A stretch of DNA of 64,000 bases, taken from Sphingomonas sp. BK235 (GTDB taxonomy: Bacteria; Pseudomonadota; Alphaproteobacteria; Sphingomonadales; Sphingomonadaceae). A program made the translations under genes and the position numbers. The stretch spans positions 186,001 to 250,000 of the forward strand of contig NZ_SLXN01000006.1 in assembly GCF_004345855.1 (NCBI RefSeq), written 5' to 3'. Below the pieces are notes generated by a model. That model saw nothing but the letters and a program-made list of their open reading frames with translations. It had not been told where the DNA came from and did no database searches. Shown piece by piece: positions 23,442-31,608 of the stretch (the first letter of the stretch is position 1; the number at the start of each line of letters is the position of its first letter).

Positions 23442-25220
23442 GTGTCTACGGCGGCCGGGGTGCCGGTGCGGGACTATGCCGCGATCGCGCGCGGCTACGC
23501 GGCCGACGTCGTCGCGGGCAAGATCCCCGCGGGCAAGCAGATCCGCCTGCAGTGCGAGCGCTTCATCGGCGAGCTGGTCCGCAGCGCCGGCGACGACTTC
23601 CCCTACCGCTTCGACGAGGAGAAAGCCGGGCGACCGTGCCGCTTCATCGAACGCCTGCCCCATACCAAAGGGCCCTGGGCGAAACAGAAGAAGCGGCTGA
23701 CGCTCGAGCCGTGGCAGATCTGGAACCTCTGCCTGGTCTTCGGCTGGCTCCACAAGGCCGGCACCCAGGCGGGCACCAGGCGCTTCCGGCGTTGGCTCCT
23801 GGTTGTGCCGCGCAAGAACGGCAAGTCGGCGATCGCGTCCGGCCTGGCGCTCTACATGCTGTGTGCCGATGGCGAGCACGGCGCCGAGGTCTACTCGGGC
23901 GCGACCAACGAGAAGCAGGCCTGGGAGGTGTTCCGGCCGGCGCGCCTAATGGTGCAGAAGCTGCCGCCGCTGAAGGCGAAGTTCGGGATCGAGATCCTCG
24001 CAAAGCAGCTGCACCGACCCGACGACGGGTCGCGGATGGAAACGATTATCGGCGACCCCGGCGACGGGCAGTCGCCGAGCTGCTCGATCCACGACGAATA
24101 TCACGAGCACGTCGACGACGGCCAGGTCGACACGATGATCACCGGCATGGGCGCGCGCGACCAGCCGCTCCAGCTGCTGATCACCACCGCCGGCGAGAAC
24201 CTGGCGGGTCCGTGCTACGCGATGATCCTCGAGCAGCGCGAGCGGCTCGCCGGGATCGGCCACAACGGCGGCCCGCCGATCGACGACGACACCTTTTTCG
24301 CCGAGTACGCGATTGACGAGGATGACGACTGGCGCACCGAGGCGGCGCTCCGGAAGGCGAATCCAAACATCGGGATCTCGGTCGGCCTCGAGTACCTCCT
24401 GGCGCGCCAGCGTGACGCTGTCGCCACCCCGCGCAAGCGGGCCATCTTCAAGACCAAGCACCTCAACCTCTGGGTCGCGGCGAAGGCCGCCTTTTTCGAC
24501 ATCGAGGCCTGGCGCCGCTGCGCCGACGACGGGATCCCGGTGCTGTTCGCCGAGGCGAAGCAGCTCGAGCGCCTGCGCGGCCGGCGCGCGATCGTCAGCC
24601 TCGACCTCGCCTCGAAGGTCGACATCGCCGCAGTCGAGGTGCTGATCCTGCCGCTCAGCGAGCGGCCGACCAAGACCGATCCGTATATCCGGCTCGGTCG
24701 CTACTTCCTGCCGACAAAGGCGGTCGAGGACGTCAGCGCCTACCAAGGCTGGGACGCGCTCGGCCTGCTCGACGTCAACGAAGGCAACATCACCGACTTC
24801 GAAGAGATCGAGCTGGCGATCGGCGAGCTGCGCGAGATCTTCGACGTCCAGACGATCGCCTACGACCCCGCCCAGGCGACGATGCTGATCAACCGCCTGG
24901 TCAAGGATGGCGCGCCGGTCCTCGAGGTCCGGCCGACCGTGATCAACTTCTCGGACCCGATGAAACAGCTCGACGCCTGGATGCGCGCCGAGCTGATCCG
25001 TCACGGCAACTGCCCCGTCATGGAGTGGCAGGTCGCCAACGTCGTCGCCCAGCTCGACGCCAAGGACAACGTCTACCCGCGCAAGCCGCGCGCGGAGGCG
25101 AAGATCGACAACCCGGTCGCGCTCATCGCCGCGATCGCCGTCGCCCTCACCCAGAAGGAAGAGACGATGATGGCTTCCCCATGGGATGACCCCGACTTCG
25201 ACATGGTGGGCGAAGCGTGA
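23442..25220 (+). CDS. terL: Terminase large subunit
   Basis: A 592-residue packaging motor and nuclease (Terminase_1 type). Walker A is VVPRKNGKSAIAS (near residue 124) and Walker B is SCSIHDEYHEH (near 210). The RNase-H-like nuclease starts at AIVSLDLASKVDIAAVEV (near 385), with further acidic residues at IAYDPAQ and DNPVALIAA. A GHNGGPP insert near 275 is a motif I have seen in other alphaproteobacterial proteins. GTG 23442 lies 3 bp after terS; the stop overlaps the portal GTG. Protein length is normal for HK97-like phages. Confidence 0.93.
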   Translation: MSTAAGVPVRDYAAIARGYAADVVAGKIPAGKQIRLQCERFIGELVRSAGDDFPYRFDEEKAGRPCRFIERLPHTKGPWAKQKKRLTLEPWQIWNLCLVFGWLHKAGTQAGTRRFRRWLLVVPRKNGKSAIASGLALYMLCADGEHGAEVYSGATNEKQAWEVFRPARLMVQKLPPLKAKFGIEILAKQLHRPDDGSRMETIIGDPGDGQSPSCSIHDEYHEHVDDGQVDTMITGMGARDQPLQLLITTAGENLAGPCYAMILEQRERLAGIGHNGGPPIDDDTFFAEYAIDEDDDWRTEAALRKANPNIGISVGLEYLLARQRDAVATPRKRAIFKTKHLNLWVAAKAAFFDIEAWRRCADDGIPVLFAEAKQLERLRGRRAIVSLDLASKVDIAAVEVLILPLSERPTKTDPYIRLGRYFLPTKAVEDVSAYQGWDALGLLDVNEGNITDFEEIELAIGELREIFDVQTIAYDPAQATMLINRLVKDGAPVLEVRPTVINFSDPMKQLDAWMRAELIRHGNCPVMEWQVANVVAQLDAKDNVYPRKPRAEAKIDNPVALIAAIAVALTQKEETMMASPWDDPDFDMVGEA

Positions 25221-26518
25221 GGCTCTGGCCTTTCGGCGCCGATCGCGAGCAGCGATCCTTCGAGCGCCCCGACACGATCAGCTCGGGCGCGACCTGGGAC
25301 GAGTGGGCGCAGTTCCTCGGCATCACCAGCGGCGGCGCCGAGCTGCCGCACGTCACGGTCGAGAGCGCGCTCGAGGTCCCGGCCGTGTTCGACGCAGTCA
25401 ACTTCCTCGAGCGGATGATGGCGACGCTGCCGCTTCACGCCTTCCGCGATCGCGCCGGCGAGGCCGAGCGCGTCGACGGCGCGCTACAGATGCTGCTCAA
25501 CGAGGCGCCGAACCCGGAATGGACCAGCGCCAACTGGCGCCGGTATATGTGGCACGGCGTCTTCACCGGCGGCCGCGGCGTCAGCTACATCGAGCGCCAG
25601 GGCGTCCGCCCGGTCGCGATCTGGCCGATGGATCCGACCGCGACGACGGTGATCCGCCGCGGCGGGAAGCGCTTCTATCGCTGCGAGGGCCAGGAATATG
25701 CCGCGGCCGACGTGATCGACGTCACCTTCGCGCTGCGCCCCGACCAGCTCAGCGCCTACGGCCCGATCCACATGGGTCGCAAGGCGATCGGCCTGGCGAT
25801 CGCGATGGCCAACTATGCAGCCGGCTTCTTCGCGGGCGGCGGGATCCCGCCGATGGCGCTCGAGGGTCCGCTGCCCCAGGGATCCGACGGCCTCAAGCGT
25901 GCCACCGAGCAGATCCAGCGCGCGATCGAGCTGGCGCGCAAGGCTGGCCGCGCCTTCTTCGGCATGCCCCCCGGGCACGCGCTCAAACCGATCGGCACCG
26001 ACCCCGACAAGGGGCAGATGACCGAGGCGCGGCTGTTCCAGATCCAGGAGATCGCGCGCCTGTACGGGCTGCCGCCGGTGTTTCTGCAGGATCTCTCAAA
26101 GGGCACGTTCTCCAACACCGAGCAGCAGGATCTGCAGCTCGTGAAGCACCTGGTGGTGCACTGGGCAGTCATCTTCGAGCAGGAGCTCAATCTCAAGCTG
26201 TTCGGCCAGCGCCGGCGCGCGCGCGAGGTGAAGCACAACCTCGACGGCCTGCAGCGCGGCGATTTCAAGAGCCGGATCGAGGGTCTCGCCCGCGCAATCC
26301 AGACCGGCCAGCTCATGCCCGACGAGGCGCGCGCTCTCGAGAACCGGCCGCCGGACCCGAACGGGGAGGGCGGCCGCCTCTACATCCAGGGCGCGACCGT
26401 CCCGCTCGGCACGGTGCTCGCGACCAAGCCGCCGACCGAGCCCGAGCCCCCAGCCAACGACGAGCCGGCACCCGCCGATGCCTCCAAGGACGAGACCGAT
26501 GCCAGCACCGACGCCTAA
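25217..26518 (+). CDS. Portal protein, HK97 family
   Basis: A 433-residue portal that forms the DNA entry ring of the head and docks the terminase and connector. Family marks are VPAVFDAVNFLERMMATLPL, WPMDPTATTVIRRGGKRFYR and GLPPVFLQDLSKGTFSNTEQ. The C-terminal 40 residues are Pro- and Glu-rich. The start GTG 25217 overlaps the terL stop. Confidence 0.93.
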   Translation: MRLWPFGADREQRSFERPDTISSGATWDEWAQFLGITSGGAELPHVTVESALEVPAVFDAVNFLERMMATLPLHAFRDRAGEAERVDGALQMLLNEAPNPEWTSANWRRYMWHGVFTGGRGVSYIERQGVRPVAIWPMDPTATTVIRRGGKRFYRCEGQEYAAADVIDVTFALRPDQLSAYGPIHMGRKAIGLAIAMANYAAGFFAGGGIPPMALEGPLPQGSDGLKRATEQIQRAIELARKAGRAFFGMPPGHALKPIGTDPDKGQMTEARLFQIQEIARLYGLPPVFLQDLSKGTFSNTEQQDLQLVKHLVVHWAVIFEQELNLKLFGQRRRAREVKHNLDGLQRGDFKSRIEGLARAIQTGQLMPDEARALENRPPDPNGEGGRLYIQGATVPLGTVLATKPPTEPEPPANDEPAPADASKDETDASTDA

Positions 26519-27110
26519 CGAGCGCGAGACGCGCGCGATCGTCACCCAGCTCGAGCTGCGCGCCGCGGCTGACAGCGCGATCCGCACCGGGCACGGCTAT
26601 GCCGCGCTTTTCGACACCTGGACCGATATCGGCGGCATGTGGCGCGAGCGGATTGCGCCTGGCGCCTTCACGAAGTCGCTCCAGGAGCGCGACGTGCTGG
26701 CGCTTCACAGCCACGACAGCGGCCGCGTCGTCGGGCGCCTCGGCGCCGGCACGCTGACGCTGCGCGAGGACGCGAAGGGGCTCGCCTTCGAGAACCCGCT
26801 GCCCGACACCAGCGACGGCCGCGACCTGATCGTGCAGCTCGAGCGCGGCGACGTCGCCGGCATGTCGATCGGCTTCGTCTCGGTGCGGTCGGAGTGGGAC
26901 GAGACCAAGGACGTGACCGAGCGCACGATCCTCGAGGCTCTCCTCTTCGAGATCACCTACACCGCTTATCCCGCCTACCGCGACACCGAGGTCGCGCTGC
27001 GCAGCCTCGAGCGTGTCCGCGACGAGCGCCGCGACCACAATCGCGCTGGCGCCAGCGCGCGCATAGCGGCGCGCCACATGCGCCAGGCGCAGCTCGAGCG
27101 CGGGATCTAG
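26499..27110 (+). CDS. Prohead protease, HK97 family
   Basis: A 203-residue protease (U35/S78-like) that processes the capsid precursor. The fold signatures are GYAALFDTWTDIGGMWRERI, FTKSLQERDVLALHSHDSGR (catalytic His) and DVAGMSIGFVSV (catalytic Ser). The start overlaps the portal end; ATG 26499 gives the family length, and ATG 26478 is possible. It is followed by the capsid gene. Confidence 0.9.
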   Translation: MPAPTPNERETRAIVTQLELRAAADSAIRTGHGYAALFDTWTDIGGMWRERIAPGAFTKSLQERDVLALHSHDSGRVVGRLGAGTLTLREDAKGLAFENPLPDTSDGRDLIVQLERGDVAGMSIGFVSVRSEWDETKDVTERTILEALLFEITYTAYPAYRDTEVALRSLERVRDERRDHNRAGASARIAARHMRQAQLERGI

Positions 27111-27187
27111 TCACCGGGCCCAGCCCGAGGCGCGCGTCGGCGCTTCAACTCGACGCCTTCCCCTGAAACCGGAACCCGGAGACATTC

Positions 27188-28474
27188 ATGCCCACTTTGA
27201 CCCAGCTGCACGAGCAGCGCGGGACCCTCGTCACGCAGGCGCGCGCCGCGCTCGCCGAGGTCACCGCCAACACCGACGCCGCGCGCACCGCCGAGCTGGA
27301 GGCGCGTCACGACACGATCATGGGCGAGCTGGACACGCTCGACCGGTCGATCGAGCGCGAGGAGCGCATGGCGCGTGCCGAGGCGCGTGACCTCGAGCTG
27401 CGCGAGCAGCGCCGCCCGGGCGGCCGCGACCTCGAGGTGCGCGGTCATGACGGCGAGGGCCGCGAGCCGGCCGAGGACGCCGAGCGCATCCAGACCGAGT
27501 ACCGTGACGCCTTCTTCGGCATGCTCGCGGTCGGCGGCGACGTGTCGCAGCTCAGCAACGAGCAGCGCTCGGCGCTCCGCGGCGGCTACGTCGAGAACCG
27601 CGCCCAGACCGTCGGCACGCCGGCCGCCGGCGGATTCACCGTGCCCCGCACGCTGGCGGGCGCGATCGTCGAGGTCATGCGTGATTGGGGCCCCATGTAC
27701 GACCCCACCGTCACCGACGAGATGGTGACCAGCTCGGGCAACCCCTACGACGTGCCGACCAACGACGACACGACCAAGGGCTCGGCGCCGCTCGCCGAGG
27801 CGGGCAACCTGGTCGACGACGGCTCGGGCGACATGGTGTTCGGCAACACCACGCTCAGCGCCTTCGTGTTCGCGACGCCGTGGCTGCAGATCAGCTTCGA
27901 GCTGCTGCAGGATTCGCAGTTCAACCTCGAGCAGTTCATCGCGCGCAAGCTCGGTGAGCGTCTCGGCCGCGGCGGCAACGCGAAGCTGACCGTCGGTACC
28001 GGCGTGAACGAGCCGACCGGCATCCTGACGGCCTCGCCGCGCGGCAAGCTGGCGGCCGCGGCCGCGGCGATCGCGGCCGAAGAGCTGATCGACCTGCAGC
28101 ACTCGGTCAACCAGGCCTATCGCCGCAGCCCGTTCTGCCGCTGGCAGTTCGCCGACACCACGCTGGCGGTCATCCGCAAGCTGAAGGACGGCCAGGGCAA
28201 CTTCCTCTGGCAGATGGGCGACGTGCGCGCCAACGCGCCCGACGTCCTGCTCGGCAAGCCCTACTCGGTGAACGACGACATGCCGGCGATCGCCACCGGC
28301 GCCCGCGCGGTGCTGTTCGGCGATCACAGCCGCTACACCGTCCGCAAGGTCGGCTCGCCGCTGATCGGCACGGTGCGCGAGCGCTTCTGGCCGAAGGTCG
28401 GGATGGCGGGGATCATCCGCTACGACGGCAAGCTGATCGACGCCAACGCCGTGAAGCACCTGCAGCTCGCCTGA
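27188..28474 (+). CDS. Major capsid protein, HK97 family
   Basis: A 428-residue capsid precursor. The first 110 residues are a charged coiled coil (delta/scaffolding domain, ELEARHDTIMGELDTLDRSI), removed by the protease in this family. The HK97 fold follows: VGTPAAGGFTVPRTLAGAIV, ISFELLQDSQFNLEQFIARK, GTGVNEPTGILTA, FLWQMGDVRANAPDVLLGKP. No separate scaffolding gene is present, consistent with the fused delta domain. Confidence 0.94.
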   Translation: MPTLTQLHEQRGTLVTQARAALAEVTANTDAARTAELEARHDTIMGELDTLDRSIEREERMARAEARDLELREQRRPGGRDLEVRGHDGEGREPAEDAERIQTEYRDAFFGMLAVGGDVSQLSNEQRSALRGGYVENRAQTVGTPAAGGFTVPRTLAGAIVEVMRDWGPMYDPTVTDEMVTSSGNPYDVPTNDDTTKGSAPLAEAGNLVDDGSGDMVFGNTTLSAFVFATPWLQISFELLQDSQFNLEQFIARKLGERLGRGGNAKLTVGTGVNEPTGILTASPRGKLAAAAAAIAAEELIDLQHSVNQAYRRSPFCRWQFADTTLAVIRKLKDGQGNFLWQMGDVRANAPDVLLGKPYSVNDDMPAIATGARAVLFGDHSRYTVRKVGSPLIGTVRERFWPKVGMAGIIRYDGKLIDANAVKHLQLA

Positions 28475-28564
28475 TCGGCAGCCAGGCGATCGGAGGCGGG
28501 CCCATTGCGGCCCGCCTCTTCCGCAAGCCGCAGGCGCGCCTGCCGCTTGCCGAGGAGATTTCAC

Positions 28565-28828
28565 ATGAAGACGATCAAGATGCTCGTCGGGCAGGAAGGC
28601 CCGACGCTCTCCCGCGCGCCTGGGCAGGACCTGGTCGTCGGCGTGGACGTCGATGCGGACGAGGCGCAGCGCCTGGTCGACGGCGACCTCGCCGTCGAGG
28701 TGGTCGAGCAGGCACCGGCCGAGCCGGTGACGGCGGCCGCGCCGGCGACGGAGCCCGCCCCGGCGGCCGAGCCCGCACCGGCGCCGGCGAAGCGCGCGCG
28801 CGCCAAGAAGCCGGCGGCGCAGGCCTGA
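28565..28828 (+). CDS. Small head-region protein with Ala/Pro-rich tail (87 aa)
   Basis: ATG 28565 with GAGGAG upstream. The first 45 residues form a small compact segment (IKMLVGQEGPTLSRAPGQDL, DEAQRLVDGDLAVEV). The rest is an Ala-Pro-Glu-rich linker ending in a Lys/Arg tail. Such genes often follow the capsid gene in HK97-type operons; the role is unknown. Confidence 0.65.
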   Translation: MKTIKMLVGQEGPTLSRAPGQDLVVGVDVDADEAQRLVDGDLAVEVVEQAPAEPVTAAAPATEPAPAAEPAPAPAKRARAKKPAAQA

Positions 28829-28829
28829 G

Positions 28830-29366
28830 ATGCTGAGCGAGGCGGTCACCGTTGTGTCGCCGGCGGCTGAGCCGGTGGCGCTGGCAGATGCCAAGCGCTT
28901 CCTGCGCGTCGACGGCGACAGCCTGGATCTCGACGTCGGGATGCTGGTCGGCGCCGCGGGGCTCGAGATCGAGCAGATGACCGGGCAGCGGATGGTCGAG
29001 CAGACCGTCGAGGTTCGCGCCGACTGTTTCGCCGACCTCTCCCACCTCGAGGTCGCGCCGGTGAAGCGGGTGGCGGAGATCCGCTACCTCGATCCCGCCG
29101 GCGTGTCGCAGGTGCTGTCGCCGGCGTCCTATGACCTGGTCGGTGCTGGCACGCTCGAGGGCGGCATCGTGCGCGCGATCGGCGCCGCACTGCCGCCGAT
29201 CATGGCGCGCAAGGGCGCGATCGTGGTGCGCCTGGTCGTCGGCTACGAGGTCGGCAAGCTGCCGCCGTCCCTCCGCTGGGCGGTGCTCGCGCTCACCCGC
29301 GGCAAGTTCGAGGAGAAGGCGGTCGATCTCGGCCCGCTGCTCGCAAACCAGCGGGTCGGCGCGTGA
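28830..29366 (+). CDS. Head-tail connector (HK97 gp6-like)
   Basis: A 178-residue connector. ADAKRFLRVDGDSLDLDVGM, GAAGLEIEQMTGQRMVEQTV and LPPSLRWAVLALTRGKFEEK fit the gp6-like family that forms the ring under the portal. It starts 1 bp after the previous gene and overlaps the next by TGATG. Confidence 0.85.
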   Translation: MLSEAVTVVSPAAEPVALADAKRFLRVDGDSLDLDVGMLVGAAGLEIEQMTGQRMVEQTVEVRADCFADLSHLEVAPVKRVAEIRYLDPAGVSQVLSPASYDLVGAGTLEGGIVRAIGAALPPIMARKGAIVVRLVVGYEVGKLPPSLRWAVLALTRGKFEEKAVDLGPLLANQRVGA

Positions 29367-29710
29367 TGCGGCTCAGCTCCACCCGGCTGATCCACCAGGT
29401 GACGCTGCTCGCGCCCGACCTGGTCGACAACGGCCGCGGGGGGCGCAAGCCGAACCCGGAAACCGGCGGCTGGAAGGCCTACGGCGAGCCCTGGGCTGAG
29501 ATCATCGGGCTGCGCGGTGAGGAAGCGGTGCGGGCGAACGTCGAGCGCGCGGTGCAGCTGTGGCGGGTCGAGATCCGCATCCGCGGCGACGTCGACACGA
29601 CGCACCGCCTGCGCTGCGGCTCGATCGTCATGGACATCAAGACGGCCGCGCCCAACGAGGCGCGCGACGGCCTCGTGATGACCTGCGAGAGCGGGGCGAA
29701 CGGGAAGTGA
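29366..29710 (+). CDS. Head closure / head-tail joining protein
   Basis: A 114-residue protein of the phage head-tail joining family. The layout LIHQVTLLAPDLVDNGRGGR, WAEIIGLRGEEAVRANVERA, WRVEIRIRGDVDTTHRLRC is typical. It closes the head and attaches the tail. The ATG overlaps the connector stop; an in-frame GTG lies 3 bp before. Confidence 0.85.
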   Translation: MRLSSTRLIHQVTLLAPDLVDNGRGGRKPNPETGGWKAYGEPWAEIIGLRGEEAVRANVERAVQLWRVEIRIRGDVDTTHRLRCGSIVMDIKTAAPNEARDGLVMTCESGANGK

Positions 29711-30162
29711 GCAAGGTCCCGGGCAGCAAGGCCTTCCGCCGGATCATGCAGCAGCTGCCGGACGAGGCGCGCAGCGACCTGGTCGCATCGTTCGATCGCG
29801 CCGGTCGCCGCACCCAGGCGGCGGTCCAGGCACGCGCTAAGCGGAAGACCGGCGCGCTGCGGCAGGGCGTGAAGTACGTGGTGCGGCCGAAGACGCTGCG
29901 CCTGCAGGTCGGCCTGCTCGGCACGAAGCGGGGTCGCTCCAAGCTGTTCTACGGCTTCGTGCTCGACAAGGGCCGCAAGGCGCAGACGGTGCGGATCGCC
30001 CGCGGGCCACGCACCGGCGCCAGCATGAAGGTCCGCGCGATCGCCGGCGATCGCTTCGTCAGCGGCCAGTATCGTGACCTGCGCGACAGCGTGACCCGGG
30101 AGGTAAAGCCGATGCTCAATCGGATCCTCGCGCGCTTGGCTCGAGGTGGCGCGGATGAGTAG
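29707..30162 (+). CDS. HK97 gp10-like tail completion protein
   Basis: A 151-residue basic protein. FRRIMQQLPDEARSDLVASF, AKRKTGALRQGVKYVV and KLFYGFVLDKGRKAQTVR match the HK97 gp10 family at the head-tail interface. GTG 29707 overlaps the upstream stop, and its 3' end overlaps the next gene. Confidence 0.85.
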   Translation: MSKVPGSKAFRRIMQQLPDEARSDLVASFDRAGRRTQAAVQARAKRKTGALRQGVKYVVRPKTLRLQVGLLGTKRGRSKLFYGFVLDKGRKAQTVRIARGPRTGASMKVRAIAGDRFVSGQYRDLRDSVTREVKPMLNRILARLARGGADE

Positions 30163-30544
30163 CGCGGCCGCGGCCGTCGAGCTGCTTGCCTTTCGCGAGC
30201 TGGACGCGGCGATCGTTGGCGCGAGCGTGTTCCAGGACGTGCCCGACGACGCGAAGCCGCCGCTCGTCATCATCGGCGACGTCGAGAGTTCACCCTTCGG
30301 CCGCTCGGACGATCCCGACCGGCGCATCACCCTCACCCTGATCGTCATTACCGAGGGCGACGAGCGCGCCCCCTGCACCGACCTGCAGGGACAGATCGAG
30401 ACGATCCTCGCCGCCCGAAGCTTCCCGGTGGGCGAGTGGAACCTGCACGTCGCGCTCGAGAGCAGCGCGGCCGCCCTGTCGGAGGACGGGTCCGGCTACG
30501 TCGGCACCACCATCCTGACCATCCTCGCCTTCCGCGAGGACTGA
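30155..30544 (+). CDS. Tail terminator (DUF3168 family)
   Basis: A 129-residue protein. VFQDVPDDAKPPLVIIGDVE, RRITLTLIVITEGDERAPCT and LQGQIETILA fit DUF3168 tail terminators, which cap the tail tube. ATG 30155 with GAGG upstream is preferred to GTG 30146. A terminator-like hairpin separates it from the tail tube gene. Confidence 0.82.
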   Translation: MSSAAAAVELLAFRELDAAIVGASVFQDVPDDAKPPLVIIGDVESSPFGRSDDPDRRITLTLIVITEGDERAPCTDLQGQIETILAARSFPVGEWNLHVALESSAAALSEDGSGYVGTTILTILAFRED

Positions 30545-30565
30545 CCACCCTACCCAACAACCTCC

Positions 30566-30590
30566 GCCCCGCCTCGCCCGCGGGGCTTTT
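30566..30590 (+). terminator. Intrinsic terminator inside the structural operon
   Basis: GCCCCGC (30566-30572) pairs perfectly with GCGGGGC (30580-30586) around 7 nt and is followed by TTTT (30587-30590). It lies 22 bp after the tail terminator stop and 18 bp before the tail tube start. Confidence 0.7.
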
Positions 30591-30607
30591 CGCATTGGAG
30601 AGACACG

Positions 30608-31045
30608 ATGGCGAAGAAGCTTGGTAACGACTACCTGCTCTGGATCGAGAGCGCGACCGCCGGGACCTTCAACGTGGTGAAGGGGCAGCAGAACCTGTCC
30701 GTCAGCCGCGACGCGGGCTCGATCGACACGACCAGCAAGGACGAGTCCGGCTACGGCACCTCGGCGCCGGGTCTGAAGTCGCTGAAGATCTCGCTCGACA
30801 TGATCCCGAACCTGCCCGACGCGAACGGCTATACGCGCCTCGAGACGCTGTGCAACGCGACGCCGCAGGCGCCCTTCAACATCCAGATCCGCAAGGGCGC
30901 GAGCACCGGCACCAACGGCGACGTCGTGTTCGCCGGGTCGGTCTACGGCAACATCGACTCCACCGACTTCGGTCAGAACGAGGCGGTGAAGGCGAAGATC
31001 GGCTTCTCGGCCGCCGCAGCGCCGACCACCGACGTCCTCGGCTGA
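30608..31045 (+). CDS. Major tail (tube) protein
   Basis: A 145-residue tail tube subunit of the TP901-1/phage_tail_2 type. NDYLLWIESATAGTFNVVKG, LSVSRDAGSIDTTSKDESGY and GLKSLKISLDMIPNLPD show the tube beta-sandwich layout. GGAGAG precedes ATG 30608. Position between tail terminator and chaperones fits. Confidence 0.88.
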   Translation: MAKKLGNDYLLWIESATAGTFNVVKGQQNLSVSRDAGSIDTTSKDESGYGTSAPGLKSLKISLDMIPNLPDANGYTRLETLCNATPQAPFNIQIRKGASTGTNGDVVFAGSVYGNIDSTDFGQNEAVKAKIGFSAAAAPTTDVLG

Positions 31046-31047
31046 TC

Positions 31048-31485
31048 ATGGCCGACGCGAACGAGCTTCGCGGCGAGGTCGACCTGGTGCTCGACGGGCA
31101 GAGCTTCGTGCTCCGCCCGTCGTTCACAGCGATCGTCGCGATGGAGAAGAAGACCGGCCTCGCGCTCCTGCAGCTCGCGCAACTCGCCGAGCAGGGCGCT
31201 CTCACGCTTGAGGCGCAGGCGATCGTCGTCACCGAGCTCGTTCGAGCCTGGGGCCGCGAGCAGGCCCTCGACGAATACGCATCGGCCGCCGAGCGCGCCC
31301 ATGTGACCGCGGCGAAGGCCGCGGGGCAGGACGCGATCGCCGAGCTGCTGTTCCCGGTCGGCGTCATGGCGGTGCAGCCGCGCATCGCGCTCGTCCTCGG
31401 CCTCGCCGCAACCGGAGGGTGCCTGCCCTCGGGGGAAGCCAAAGCGACGGGGACGATGATCCCCGAGACCCCCGTCGCCGACTAG
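31048..31485 (+). CDS. Tail assembly chaperone, GTA g10-like
   Basis: A 145-residue protein matching the gene-transfer-agent-type tail chaperone: NELRGEVDLVLDGQSFVLRP, AIVAMEKKTGLALLQLAQLA. It is the first of a two-gene chaperone set before the tape measure gene. Its 3' end overlaps the second chaperone reading frame in the -1 register. The C-terminal 35 residues (MAVQPRIALVLGLAATGG onward) are less conserved. Confidence 0.8.
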   Translation: MADANELRGEVDLVLDGQSFVLRPSFTAIVAMEKKTGLALLQLAQLAEQGALTLEAQAIVVTELVRAWGREQALDEYASAAERAHVTAAKAAGQDAIAELLFPVGVMAVQPRIALVLGLAATGGCLPSGEAKATGTMIPETPVAD

Positions 31486-31604
31486 CGGGCATCGCCGCGG
31501 CCGCCTTTCACTGGTCGGCCGCACAATTCTGGTCATCCACGCCGCACGACTTCTGGGCCGCCTTCGAGGCCTGGAAAGCGATGAACACGGCCAGCGAGGA
31601 GTGA
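31419..31604 (+). CDS. Second tail assembly chaperone frame (PF09550-like), possibly made by -1 frameshift
   Basis: A short frame with IAAAAFHWSAAQFWSSTPHD and FWAAFEAWKAM fits the small chaperone of GTA and related phages. It overlaps the first chaperone in the -1 register from at least 31419 to 31485. The only plausible start (GTG 31419) has a purine run immediately against it rather than at normal spacing. A run of five G in CTCGGGGGAAG near 31430 could allow a -1 slip. So the product may be a fusion extension of the first chaperone or a separate small protein. Confidence 0.65.
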   Translation: MPALGGSQSDGDDDPRDPRRRLAGIAAAAFHWSAAQFWSSTPHDFWAAFEAWKAMNTASEE

Positions 31605-31608
31605 GGCG

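Noticed and set aside
22349..23879. Long antisense frames across HNH, terS and terL
   Set aside because: The plus-strand genes carry recognisable packaging motifs; the antisense products do not.
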